Shown here in pieces: positions 13,949 to 22,544 of a stretch of 35,416 nucleotides of DNA. Below the pieces are notes generated by a model. It made no database searches. It was given only the letters and a program-made list of their open reading frames with translations, and had not been told where the DNA came from. The position numbers and the translations under genes are program-made. Where the stretch lies: positions 1 through 35,416 of the forward strand of contig JAFXDK010000078.1 in the NCBI GenBank assembly GCA_017521805.1, in the 5' to 3' direction. Source of the stretch: Ruminococcus sp. (lineage in GTDB: Bacteria; Bacillota; Clostridia; Oscillospirales; Ruminococcaceae). Position 1 is the first letter of the stretch. Each line of letters begins with the position of its first letter.

Positions 13949-15583
13949 TTATGCTGCATCTTCATCGGAAGACTCAGTTTCTTCCGGATGGTAAGCACTC
14001 GATCTGCCTTCGAGACCAACTGCTACATTAAACTGAACATGTTCTTCCTTTTCAGAGGAACCTTCTGATATTTCTGTCTTTACAACTTTATATCCATCAT
14101 ATGAAGCAGCTCCGTAGAATTCCTGATTGTCTTTGTAAGCTTCATCAAGAATATTATCGATGTATATTGAAGGGAGTTTCTGAACGAAATCTTCACTTCC
14201 TGCGGCCTCAACCTTAAATGTGAAAGTACCGTATGAATAAGAAGGTGTTGAAATATAACATTCATCCACATCAAGATCAAGCTCTTCAGCTGTCTTGTCA
14301 AGGATTTCCTGAAGTGTATCAAACTTCAGACCGTTTACAACAGGCTGTGAATAAAAAGCATCATAAGAGTTTTCCATTCTTACAGCGTATGCATCAACAG
14401 TATCTCTCATCTTGAGAAGCTTTGTACGGTGATTCAGCTGGCTCTTAACTTTGTCAGATTCAAGATATTCTTCAATCTTCGCAATTTCGTCTTCAATTTT
14501 ACCATTGGAAATAGACATTCCGAGCCATACACCGCCTACAACAACAGCTGCACCTGCAACGCATGCGAGCATTACTCCAAGACCAGCATTTTCGCTTCTT
14601 ACCTTGTTGCCGGCAGCCATTTTAATAGCTGTACCAAGCTCAGTTTCAAGGAGGTTAATCTTTTCTGTATCCTTATTACGCTTGAACATTGCGCCGATAG
14701 CGTTAGCATACAGTGAGAATTCAAGATTCTCATGACCGTGAATCTGCGGAGGAACATTAATAAGACTTGTATTAAGGTCAAGTTTTTCAAGCTCGTCTGT
14801 AAGTCTTACATACTCGTGTGTATCACCGTAGAAGATTACGTTCTCAATAACCTCGCCTGTATTACGGCTTCTGTGGAACTGGAGCATACGGAAGATGTTC
14901 TCGTTTACAGCCTCGAACACATAATCTCCGGAATTGCCGTAGTCATCAGGGTCGATTGAAGCGAAACGTGAGAATGAAAGCTGTCCCTGCTCATAAAGGT
15001 TGAGTGAGATGAAGTTGGGGTCAATCTGTACTGCAAGCAGAGGCATCTTTGACTTGATTTTTGTATCAGCAAGAAGCACCTTTGTAATACAGTTACAGCC
15101 GACCATTACTGATTTAAGTGAAGTACCGAGGAACTTGAAAACTTCCTTGTAGCTGTTTACAATTGCATAAGGACAAGCTGTTGCAAGAACCTTAATCATA
15201 GGCTCACCGCTGTCACCCATTTCTGCTGCATCACCAACTATAACATATGTAACAGAATATGTATCATCAAGGTTAAGTTCAGCCTGCATCTGCTGCTTAA
15301 CTGTTTTCTGCATATCCTGAGGCTTTACTCTCGGAACAACAAGCTCCTTGAATATTGTAAGGTTCGAGGACATGGAAACGATAGCTTCCTTATCAGGCAT
15401 CTTATTCTTTTTAAGAACACCGTTGATAAGTGTAGCAACCTGTGCCACATCCTTAACGTGACCGTTTACGATAAGACCTTCCTCGAGGTTAAGTGTTGCA
15501 GCAGAGCTGATTTTAATTTTACCATTGCTCTCAACGCCCTTCACAACACGTATAATTCTATCCGTAATATCAAATGAAAGCAT
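13949..15583 (-). CDS. PilM-PilN fusion protein
   Basis: A 544-aa protein in two parts. Residues 1-~320 are an actin-like PilM domain (starts MLSFDITDRIIRVVKG; PilM normally binds the N-terminal tail of PilN). Then come a membrane helix (~338-360, GLGVMLACVAGAAVVVGGVWLG), a coiled coil and a PilN-like periplasm-type domain. In most bacteria these are two genes; the junction here is continuous with no stop or frameshift in sight. The fusion would fix PilM to the membrane in a 1:1 ratio with PilN. It sits between pilC and pilO in the operon. Confidence 0.88.
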   Translation of the reverse strand: MLSFDITDRIIRVVKGVESNGKIKISSAATLNLEEGLIVNGHVKDVAQVATLINGVLKKNKMPDKEAIVSMSSNLTIFKELVVPRVKPQDMQKTVKQQMQAELNLDDTYSVTYVIVGDAAEMGDSGEPMIKVLATACPYAIVNSYKEVFKFLGTSLKSVMVGCNCITKVLLADTKIKSKMPLLAVQIDPNFISLNLYEQGQLSFSRFASIDPDDYGNSGDYVFEAVNENIFRMLQFHRSRNTGEVIENVIFYGDTHEYVRLTDELEKLDLNTSLINVPPQIHGHENLEFSLYANAIGAMFKRNKDTEKINLLETELGTAIKMAAGNKVRSENAGLGVMLACVAGAAVVVGGVWLGMSISNGKIEDEIAKIEEYLESDKVKSQLNHRTKLLKMRDTVDAYAVRMENSYDAFYSQPVVNGLKFDTLQEILDKTAEELDLDVDECYISTPSYSYGTFTFKVEAAGSEDFVQKLPSIYIDNILDEAYKDNQEFYGAASYDGYKVVKTEISEGSSEKEEHVQFNVAVGLEGRSSAYHPEETESSDEDAA

Positions 15584-15607
15584 TTTCTTTTTTCCACCTT
15601 TCCGTGT

Positions 15608-16807
15608 TTATTCGTTTTCGATACCTTCCATGGCACCGTAGAGTGCGGGGTAAATACCTACTACAACAAGTCCGATAATAATACCCATGAAGATAAGCAT
15701 AATAGGCTCAACCATATGAACAAGACGCTCAACAGCTGAATCTGATTCGTCTTCATAATATTCAGAAGTCTTTTCAAGGATTGAGTCAAGAGCACCTGAC
15801 TCCTCACCAACATAGATTACAGAGCAGAACATTGATTCGAAAATTTCTGTTCTTGTAATTGCAGCTGAAAGAGTTTCACCCTGTTTTACTTCGTCAACAA
15901 CCCCTTCGAACTTCTCATCTACGTACATATTGCCAAGTACGGCAGAAGCTCTCTGGAGACACTCAACCATTGGAATACCACTGGAGTAAAGTGAAGAAAG
16001 GGTTCTTGAAAAACGTGCTGTATAAATCTTTGTAATCAGAGGTCCCCAACCGGGTCCCTTGATTAACATACGGTCAATCTTGTATCTGAATTTAGGAGTT
16101 TTAAGCGCATAGCTTATACCTATAAACAATCCGACAAATATTACAATCAGAATATACCACTTTGTTCTCAGGAAGTCGGAAATAGCCTTCATAACCTTTG
16201 TAAGGAAAGGCATCTGACTGGGATCCTCGTACATATCAAGGAACGCAGGCATGATAAATGTAAACAGGAAGATTACAACTGCTACGCAAAGAACACCAAG
16301 GATAATAGGATATACCATAGCGCCCTTAACAGTATTTGCAAGCTTGTTTTCCTTAGCGTACTGCTCTGCCATACGCGTCATAATTACGTCCAGCGAACCG
16401 CTGGCTTCACCTGCACCAACCATTGAAATAAGGAAGTCAGGGAATGAGCCTCTGTGCATTTCAAGAGTAGCAGAGAAGGATTCACCCTTCTGTACGTTCT
16501 CATAGATATCCTGCCAGATAGCTTTTGCCTTGTCGTTTTCCTGTTCGTTTCTCATAATGTCGATTGACTTTACAAGAGTAAGACCTGATGTAAGCATAGC
16601 ACTTAACTGTCGGCAGCAGAATGCAAGCTCTTTAGTGCTGAACTTATAAATTGATCTCGTTGAACTGTCGGCTGACTCGCCATAATCCTTGACAAATAAG
16701 CCTCGTTCTTTCATCTTTTCGAGGAATTCCTGCTCATTCTCCGCATTAGCTTTACCCTTTACCTGCTTACCGCGGGCGTCCTGAGCAACGTAGGAATAAC
16801 TCTTCAT
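15608..16807 (-). CDS. pilC: Type IV pilus inner-membrane platform protein PilC
   Basis: A 399-aa GspF/PilC protein with two T2SSF repeats and three membrane segments (~169-190, ~215-240, ~370-395). It starts MKSYSYVAQDARGKQVKGK, typical of the family, and has the GEASGSLD and GEESGALD loops once in each repeat. PilC couples PilB and PilT to pilin insertion and removal. The ATG at 16807 is used because GGAGG lies 6-7 bases upstream; an upstream extension to 16888 precedes that RBS and lacks family similarity. First gene of the six-gene operon running to 8224. Confidence 0.95.
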   Translation of the reverse strand: MKSYSYVAQDARGKQVKGKANAENEQEFLEKMKERGLFVKDYGESADSSTRSIYKFSTKELAFCCRQLSAMLTSGLTLVKSIDIMRNEQENDKAKAIWQDIYENVQKGESFSATLEMHRGSFPDFLISMVGAGEASGSLDVIMTRMAEQYAKENKLANTVKGAMVYPIILGVLCVAVVIFLFTFIMPAFLDMYEDPSQMPFLTKVMKAISDFLRTKWYILIVIFVGLFIGISYALKTPKFRYKIDRMLIKGPGWGPLITKIYTARFSRTLSSLYSSGIPMVECLQRASAVLGNMYVDEKFEGVVDEVKQGETLSAAITRTEIFESMFCSVIYVGEESGALDSILEKTSEYYEDESDSAVERLVHMVEPIMLIFMGIIIGLVVVGIYPALYGAMEGIENE

Positions 16808-16903
16808 GAAACCACCTCCGTGTATTTTGATACGTACCCCCGGAAACCATGTTCGGAATCTGTGAGATACAGGGGCACATATACGCACTACCCTAACATA
16901 ATT

Positions 16904-16932
16904 ATTATAACATATCAGGAGTTATTTTTCAA
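16904..16932 (-). promoter_or_regulatory. Promoter of the pilC operon
   Basis: Minus strand TTGAAA (16927-16932), 17-base spacer, TATAAT (16904-16909) with an extended -10 TG. The start would be near 16897, about 90 bases before pilC. Confidence 0.78.
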
Positions 16933-17242
16933 TCGTGTTTTTGACTTAAATAATCTATGGTTTTTTATCAATATTAACCAAATTTTATACAAGGTGTAAT
17001 ATTTAGCGCTTGTGTGTTGATTATTTTACAAAATATCAGCCGAATGAAAGCATTGTGCGACAACGTGCCATATTATCATGTAACCATTATAACATATTTT
17101 ATCACACACTGCAACATTTTTTTGCATATTTTCTAAAATTTTATTTAATTTATGAACCATAATGAAATTTTTAACTTTTTGCACCGCTATTTTTCTCATT
17201 TTCGACAAATAGCAGTATATATTTTTTCTATATTAGTCGACT
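16933..17242. other. AT-rich gap between asnB and the pilC operon, with a second promoter
   Basis: Apart from the promoter at 17086-17114 I see no supported gene; a 60-codon frame here lacks an RBS and has biased composition. Weak inverted repeats occur, including GATATTTT/AAAATAATC near 17,018-17,036 and GCTATTT/AAATAGC near 17,188-17,215; the latter could be a poor terminator for asnB. Confidence 0.5.
17086..17114 (-). promoter_or_regulatory. Possible distal promoter toward pilC
   Basis: Minus strand TTGCAG (17109-17114), 17-base spacer, TATAAT (17086-17091) with an extended -10 TGT. A transcript would have a ~270-base leader before pilC or might be a separate small RNA. Confidence 0.6.
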
Positions 17243-19075
17243 TCAATCAATTATATTCAAAGAAATATTGTACTTTTTCATCCAGTATTCAAGCTGAATG
17301 AAAAACGCAATAGTCTGCGGCAGATTCATAAGCTGTCCATACCACTGCACATGGTCGGAATGCGTCAGCAGCTGTTCCAGTGCTTTGATATCCACAATAT
17401 CCGCAAGAGGTGTAGGCTGAGAAATAATCTCACGAAGTCTTGCGGTTACAGCATTGAGAAAAGCAGGATTGTGAGTTTTCGGATACGGGCTCTTTTTTCT
17501 GTTCAGCACGCGCTCAGGCAGCCATTCTTTCATCGCCTCTCTGAGCAAACCTTTTTCTCTGCCGCGATAATCCTTAAATTCCCACGGCACATTATAAAGG
17601 TATTCAGCTAAGCGGTAATCGCAGAAAGGAACGCGGACTTCAAGACCGCTGTACATTGACATTCTATCTTTACGTTCAAGGAGATTCTGCATAAACCAAT
17701 CGAAATTCAGCTTTGTCATCTCTCTCATACGGCTTTCAAGAGGACTGTCCGAGGGCAGTTTATCGGCTGAATCCGCAGTTCTGCGATATGCTGAATATAC
17801 ATAATCCTCAGCATTTATACGCTCTGCAAGTTCCCTGCGAATAAAGCCTTTACGGTATGCTGTGCTTTGCGCCCACGGGAAACCGTCAGTCATACGTATA
17901 TCCTCGTCACGATACCAAGGATATCCACCGAAAAGCTCATCGGCACATTCTCCCGACAGCGCAACAGTACCATGCTTTTTTATTTCGCGGCAGAAAAGGA
18001 GCAGCGACGCGTCAACGTCAGCCATTCCCGGCAGTCCTCTTGCATCAACCGCCTTTTCAAGAGCGTCCACAAGTTCGGGGATATCCACAACTGTCCAATG
18101 GTGATTACTGCCTAGATATTCCGCCATTATATTAATGTATTCAGGATCGCTGTTTGGCTGAAAATGGGATTTTGTGAAATATTTCTCGTTATCCTTGTAA
18201 TCAACGGAAAAAGTATTGAGGATTTTGCCGTTTTTACGCAGTTCCGAAGCGGCAACAGAAGATATAAGGCTTGAATCAAGTCCGCCTGATAAAAATGTGC
18301 ATATGGGCACATCTGATACAAGCTGACGGCGGATAGAATCAAGCACAAGTTCACGGGTACGCTCCGCTGTTTCCTCGAAATTTTCGGTATGCTCTGCAGC
18401 GCGAAGTGACCAGTAGCGGCGAAGTTCAAGACCGTCCTCGGTGTAGTATCCGCAATGCCCCGATTTTACTTCCTTAATTCCGCGGATAATTCCACAGCCT
18501 GACGTTCTGCCGGGAGCCATAAGAAGCAATTCCGAAACTCCTTTTATGTCTATTTCACGGGGGATTTCAGGATTTGCAAGAAGTGCCGCGATTTCAGATG
18601 CAAATATAAGTTTGTTGCCCTTTTCATAATAAAACAGCGGTTTTACGCCGATTCTGTCTCTTGCAAGAAATACGCGGCGATTACCCTCGTCATATACAAC
18701 AAAGGCAAAAATACCATTGAATCTGTCAACACAGTTTTCGCCCCATTTCATATATCCGCGAAGAACTACCTCTGTATCTGATAAGGTTTCAAATTCTCTT
18801 TCACCGATTTCGCGGCGAAGCTCGGCAGTATTATACAATTCGCCATTATACACGATAGTATAGGTATTTCCGCCCATATTCAGCGACATGGGCTGTCTGC
18901 CGCCCTCAATATCTATAACAGCAAGACGGGTATGAATTAGAGCCGCATTACAGCTGAGATAGATTCCGCGCTGGTCAGGACCTCTCCTGATAAGCGCTTT
19001 CTGCATTAAACCGCATACAGCCGCCGTTTCTCTCATATCCTCGTTAAAGCTTATCATTCCTGCAATTCCGCACAT
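17243..19075 (-). CDS. asnB: Asparagine synthase (glutamine-hydrolysing) AsnB
   Basis: A 610-aa cytoplasmic enzyme making asparagine from aspartate, ATP and glutamine. The glutaminase domain starts with the nucleophile Cys2 (MCGIAGM), which requires processing of Met1 and fixes the start at 19075, where AAGGAG lies upstream. The synthetase domain has the PP-loop FLSGGLDSS (~residue 265) and downstream SGECADELFGGYPWY. Length and the full glutaminase domain fit AsnB rather than an exosortase or peptidoglycan-amidating relative, though such relatives cannot be excluded. Monocistronic, divergent from rsmD; a TATAAT at 19124-19129 may be its -10. Confidence 0.93.
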   Translation of the reverse strand: MCGIAGMISFNEDMRETAAVCGLMQKALIRRGPDQRGIYLSCNAALIHTRLAVIDIEGGRQPMSLNMGGNTYTIVYNGELYNTAELRREIGEREFETLSDTEVVLRGYMKWGENCVDRFNGIFAFVVYDEGNRRVFLARDRIGVKPLFYYEKGNKLIFASEIAALLANPEIPREIDIKGVSELLLMAPGRTSGCGIIRGIKEVKSGHCGYYTEDGLELRRYWSLRAAEHTENFEETAERTRELVLDSIRRQLVSDVPICTFLSGGLDSSLISSVAASELRKNGKILNTFSVDYKDNEKYFTKSHFQPNSDPEYINIMAEYLGSNHHWTVVDIPELVDALEKAVDARGLPGMADVDASLLLFCREIKKHGTVALSGECADELFGGYPWYRDEDIRMTDGFPWAQSTAYRKGFIRRELAERINAEDYVYSAYRRTADSADKLPSDSPLESRMREMTKLNFDWFMQNLLERKDRMSMYSGLEVRVPFCDYRLAEYLYNVPWEFKDYRGREKGLLREAMKEWLPERVLNRKKSPYPKTHNPAFLNAVTARLREIISQPTPLADIVDIKALEQLLTHSDHVQWYGQLMNLPQTIAFFIQLEYWMKKYNISLNIID

Positions 19076-19248
19076 AACATTCTCCTTATATTCAGAAAAA
19101 ATTACGGACATATACTGTCCCCTATTATAATATGTAAAGATTTGAAAATATGTGCTTTCGGATTATCTTTCAGTTACAAGCCAATAACTAAAATCAACAT
19201 TCGAACGAAAGTTTTTTTGTGCAAAATAACCTATTTTCGAAAATGATA

Positions 19249-19277
19249 TAGACAAATGAAAAAAAATCGGTTATAAT
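19249..19277 (+). promoter_or_regulatory. Promoter of the rsmD-coaD unit
   Basis: TAGACA (19249-19254), 17-base spacer, TATAAT (19272-19277), about 90 bases before the rsmD start. Confidence 0.75.
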
Positions 19278-19365
19278 AATTAGGTATAGAATTGTCGAGA
19301 TTACTACGGTTTCCGCAGCCGTGATTGCGGACAGCGGTTATCTATACCGCAGAATCGGAGCGTTT

Positions 19366-19923
19366 ATGAGAGTTATTACAGGTACTGCCAGAGGCTGCAA
19401 GCTTGTTACTCCCGAGGGTATGGACGTAAGACCTACAGGGGAGAAAGTAAAAGAAGGTGTTTTTTCATCTATTCAGTTTGAGCTGGAGGGCGCTCATGTC
19501 CTCGATCTTTTTGCAGGCAGCGGACAGCTGGGTATCGAGGCTCTCAGCAGAGGTGCCGCTCGTGCCGTTTTCGTGGACAATTCAACAAAATCACTTCGCT
19601 GTATAAACGAAAACCTTAGAAATACCAAGCTTACACGACTTGCCGAAGTCATTAACCGTGACAGCTACGATTATATCCGTCTTACTGCCCAGACCTTCGA
19701 CATTATTTTCCTTGATCCGCCATACAGGTACGGTCATATCCACAAGCTTCTCCCCCTTGCCGCTTCCAAGCTCCGCGACGGCGGAAGCATTATCTGCGAG
19801 TACGAAAAAGGCGCGGAGGATATTTCAGCTCCCGAGGGTATGACTTTGAAAAAAATATACACCTATGGCAAAATCAATGTAGCCGTGTTCACCAAGCCCT
19901 CAGAGGAGGACGATGAGCAATGA
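19366..19923 (+). CDS. rsmD: 16S rRNA (guanine966-N2)-methyltransferase RsmD
   Basis: A 185-aa SAM-dependent methyltransferase acting on the small-subunit rRNA. It starts MRVITGTARGCKL and carries the SAM-binding motif VLDLFAGSGQLGIEALSRGA and the catalytic motif DPPY. The ATG at 19366 follows GGAG; an in-frame extension upstream to 19321 would add 15 residues unlike the family. Its stop overlaps the coaD start (ATGA), so the two are translationally coupled. The rsmD-coaD pairing is common in Firmicutes. Confidence 0.95.
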   Translation: MRVITGTARGCKLVTPEGMDVRPTGEKVKEGVFSSIQFELEGAHVLDLFAGSGQLGIEALSRGAARAVFVDNSTKSLRCINENLRNTKLTRLAEVINRDSYDYIRLTAQTFDIIFLDPPYRYGHIHKLLPLAASKLRDGGSIICEYEKGAEDISAPEGMTLKKIYTYGKINVAVFTKPSEEDDEQ

Positions 19924-20411
19924 GACGAATTGCAGTCTGTCCCGGAAGCTTTGACCCCATAACTCTCGGTCATCTTGATATTATTACGAGAGCGTCAAAG
20001 CTTTTCGATAAGGTTATTGTACTTATTTCCCGAAATGTCGGGAAAAGCCAGCCAAGCTTCACAGCTACGGAGCGTATGCTTATGATTGAAGCCGTAACCC
20101 ATGACCTTGACAACGTGGTAATTGACATATTGGACGGACTTCTTGCGGATTACGTGCGTACTGTGGGCGCAGTGGCTATTGTAAAAGGTCTGAGAGCTGT
20201 CAGCGATTTTGAATACGAGTTCCAGATGGCTCTTGCCAATAAAAAGCTTTATGCAGGAGCAGAAACGGTATTCCTTACCACAGCGGCAGAAAATATGTAC
20301 CTCAGTTCAAGCGTTGTCAAGCAGATTGCCTATTTCGGCGGCGATATAAGCCATTTTGTGCCTGCGCCTATACTTGACGATATCACACAGAGACTTGTAA
20401 AAGCCAATTGA
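19920..20411 (+). CDS. coaD: Phosphopantetheine adenylyltransferase CoaD
   Basis: A 163-aa nucleotidyltransferase of the coenzyme A pathway (4'-phosphopantetheine + ATP to dephospho-CoA). It shows the family N-terminus CPGSFDPITLGHLDII with the T/HxGH motif and the C-terminal SSSVVKQIA motif. Length is normal. It overlaps rsmD by four bases. Confidence 0.97.
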   Translation: MRRIAVCPGSFDPITLGHLDIITRASKLFDKVIVLISRNVGKSQPSFTATERMLMIEAVTHDLDNVVIDILDGLLADYVRTVGAVAIVKGLRAVSDFEYEFQMALANKKLYAGAETVFLTTAAENMYLSSSVVKQIAYFGGDISHFVPAPILDDITQRLVKAN

Positions 20412-20461
20412 CTATAAAAAATACGTCGGAGCCTGTAAGCTTCTGACAAGGAGGAAAAATT

Positions 20462-20983
20462 ATGAATATTGATGAAATTCTTGAGGAAATGGACGAGCTT
20501 CTTGATAAATCAGGCTCGCTTCCCTTTATGGCTCATAAAAAACTCGTTGACGGCGAGCGTCTCCGCGAGCTTATCAACGATATCCGTCTCAATCTCCCTC
20601 ACGAGCTGAAAGAGGCTAAGAAGATTGAGTTTGACTGCCAGAGAATACTTAACGAAGCAAAAATAAATGCTGAGGGCACAATCCGCAAAGCTGAAGAGCG
20701 TGCAGCTCTTATCGTTTCCAAGGAAGCTATTATCACTGAGGCTAAGAAAAAGGCTATGGAAATAGTAAGCAATGCTCAGGAGCAGGCGGCTATAGTTCAG
20801 AAATCCGCGGCTCTCTCTGTTGCTCAGATGCTTAACGACGCTGAGGCTTCACATCAGAAATCACTGCTTGATATCAAGAGAACAAAGGAAAAGATTCAGC
20901 ACACACTGAAAAATTCTCCCTCTCTTAAAGATACTCCCCAGAATGCAGCTGCAAAGATGTTAAAAGAAAATAAAATAAAGTAA
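20462..20983 (+). CDS. Coiled-coil protein of unknown function downstream of coaD
   Basis: A 173-aa soluble, Ala/Glu/Lys-rich protein predicted to be almost all helical, with a long coiled coil (~50-150). The central part (EAKINAEGTIRKAEERAALIV) looks like the stator helices of ATP synthase b or V-type subunit H, a resemblance due to composition rather than proven homology. Such proteins often follow coaD in Clostridia and have been loosely named 'ATPase'. No nucleotide-binding motif is present, so I would not use that name. RBS AAGGAGG; probably same transcript as coaD, 50 bases apart. Confidence 0.8.
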   Translation: MNIDEILEEMDELLDKSGSLPFMAHKKLVDGERLRELINDIRLNLPHELKEAKKIEFDCQRILNEAKINAEGTIRKAEERAALIVSKEAIITEAKKKAMEIVSNAQEQAAIVQKSAALSVAQMLNDAEASHQKSLLDIKRTKEKIQHTLKNSPSLKDTPQNAAAKMLKENKIK

Positions 20984-20986
20984 ATT

Positions 20987-21018
20987 AAACGGCGGATTTT
21001 CGATATCCGCCGTTTTTT
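20987..21018 (+). terminator. Terminator after the coaD unit
   Basis: Perfect 11-bp stem AAACGGCGGAT (20987-20997) with 21005-21015, followed by T6. The other side is T-rich, so it may also serve the convergent protease gene. Confidence 0.92.
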
Positions 21019-21024
21019 AACTTC

Positions 21025-22230
21025 TTATGAAACAAGAGCATGAATCATATAAATTATCTGTATTGTAGCCGCCAACATAAAGGGTACTGAGCTTGTAGCA
21101 ACAGCTCTGCCGCGCCTGTGCTGCTGAGGTGTAGGAGCCGGAAGCCTGTTTCCCTCTGAGCGAAATACCAGAAGCATTATAGCTCCCACAAGAGCCGCGC
21201 CGAAAAGTATCAGCGTTGCAATAAGCATATATGCTTCCAGTTTATCTGTAACAAGTCCAAATATGGTGGAAGTTGTATTTATAAAGATATGCACGATTAC
21301 GGCAGGAATAATTGAATTATGCTTCATAGTAATCTGCGCAAGGAAAATTCCCAATACAAAAGCAAGGATAAACTGCGGTATATTGCCGTGAGCCAATCCG
21401 AAGAAGAATGCCGAAGCAAAAATTGCAAAGCGCTGATTCGCTCTTGAGAATACTTTCAGCACCATGCCTCTGAACATAATTTCCTCTGTAACAGGAGCGA
21501 TTATGCAAGTATAAACATATCCCACCGCAAGTCCGAGAGGAGATTCCCCAAGTCCTGTCTGGTCAACTATACAGGAAAGCCCGAATTTATTCAGTATCAG
21601 CTCAACAATAGTTCCTGAATAAACGGATACAAGCCACAGAAACAGCGCAATAAGGCAGTATTGCAATCCCTTTCCAAAAGTGAAATCCCGTGTTTTTATC
21701 AGGGATTTCCCCTTGTAGCCTGCCCATTTCAGACCTGCAAATGCGCCCGTCAGATTCGCAATTATATACACAAGCATATTTATTGCAACAAGGATAGACG
21801 AGCCGTACATATATTTATATGAAGCCTCACCGTCGCCGCCGTTAATTACTTTCATTACAAGCTGTACACCACTCATAAGAAGAAGTGAAAGTACCAATGC
21901 CATGAGAAATTGAAGCATGATACACCAGCCGCCGATAGAGTACTGACGTTTGAGATTTTTGAATTCAACCCTGTCAATTTCCACAGGGATTTTATATCCT
22001 GCCTCACCAAGACGAGGCTGTATAATATCATAACTTCCGCTGTATTTCTTATAATCTGTAGGATTATCGAAAGGATGCTTTTTATCAGCAGTAGCATTTT
22101 TCAGCAGCTCAATATTTTTTTCGCTGAGTTGTTTTTCTTTTCTTTCAAGTGTATTTTTCAAAGAGCATATTTCCTGTATCAAGCCTGATACTTCGGCTCT
22201 ATGCTCATCAGCATTTATAAATTCATCCAT
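21025..22230 (-). CDS. CPBP-family (CAAX-like) intramembrane metalloprotease
   Basis: A 401-aa protein: soluble N-terminal ~100 residues with a short coiled coil (SLKNTLERKEKQLSEKN), then about eight membrane helices. The CPBP/Rce1 motifs are all present: EEIMFRG (~250), FFFGLAHGN (~275-283) and HIFINT (~315-320), which provide the Glu, His and Asn of the metal site. Substrates of such bacterial proteins are mostly unknown; some give bacteriocin immunity. No bacteriocin gene is seen nearby. The start at 22230 (GGAGAAAC upstream) is chosen; a longer frame to 22533 runs through the hairpin cluster and is not protein-like. Confidence 0.88.
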   Translation of the reverse strand: MDEFINADEHRAEVSGLIQEICSLKNTLERKEKQLSEKNIELLKNATADKKHPFDNPTDYKKYSGSYDIIQPRLGEAGYKIPVEIDRVEFKNLKRQYSIGGWCIMLQFLMALVLSLLLMSGVQLVMKVINGGDGEASYKYMYGSSILVAINMLVYIIANLTGAFAGLKWAGYKGKSLIKTRDFTFGKGLQYCLIALFLWLVSVYSGTIVELILNKFGLSCIVDQTGLGESPLGLAVGYVYTCIIAPVTEEIMFRGMVLKVFSRANQRFAIFASAFFFGLAHGNIPQFILAFVLGIFLAQITMKHNSIIPAVIVHIFINTTSTIFGLVTDKLEAYMLIATLILFGAALVGAIMLLVFRSEGNRLPAPTPQQHRRGRAVATSSVPFMLAATIQIIYMIHALVS

Positions 22231-22264
22231 TTTATATCTGTTTCTCCTTTGTTTTGTTATATTT

Positions 22265-22293
22265 ATTTTATCATATTTTAGCTTGTTTGTAAA
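22265..22293 (-). promoter_or_regulatory. Promoter of the CPBP protease gene
   Basis: Minus strand TTTACA (22288-22293), 17-base spacer, TAAAAT (22265-22270). Confidence 0.6.
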
Positions 22294-22343
22294 GGGCTTT
22301 TCAAAAAATAGAGAGAACAATGCCAGATTATTAGAACGGGATT

Positions 22344-22521
22344 CTAAAGGGTGAAACCCTTTAGCAGAGTCAAGAGACAGCGTCTCTTGCAGGGTGTGGG
22401 ACTGGTCCCACGCAGAGCAAAGCTCTGCGATGCGTTCAAGCGCTCTGCAAGGGGTGAATTTCCAAACAGTCCTGTGGACTGTTTGGAAAGAGGGGACGCT
22501 CTGCAAGAGAGAGCGTCCCCT
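22344..22521. repeat. Cluster of six perfect hairpins (intergenic repeat array)
   Basis: Six tight inverted repeats in 178 bases: 22344-22364 (9-bp stem), 22371-22389 (8 bp), 22396-22411 (6-7 bp), 22411-22429 (8 bp), 22459-22489 (14 bp) and 22491-22521 (12 bp), with loops of mostly 2-7 bases. The stems are perfect, which suggests selection or recent origin as a mobile repeat. No coding capacity. GC content is far above the flanks. Last stem ends 24 bases past the TPM gene stop and may double as its terminator. Confidence 0.85.
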
Positions 22522-22544
22522 TAAACCAAACACTAATAACCGTT

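Noticed and set aside
17026-17208. 60-codon minus-strand frame between asnB and pilC
   Set aside because: No RBS, AT-driven composition, and it overlaps a likely promoter.
22344-22521. CRISPR array
   Set aside because: The hairpins differ in sequence and there is no regular repeat-spacer spacing and no cas gene.
22231-22533. Upstream 101-codon extension of the CPBP protease frame
   Set aside because: It translates the six-hairpin repeat cluster and the promoter; the RBS and family-like sequence begin at 22230.
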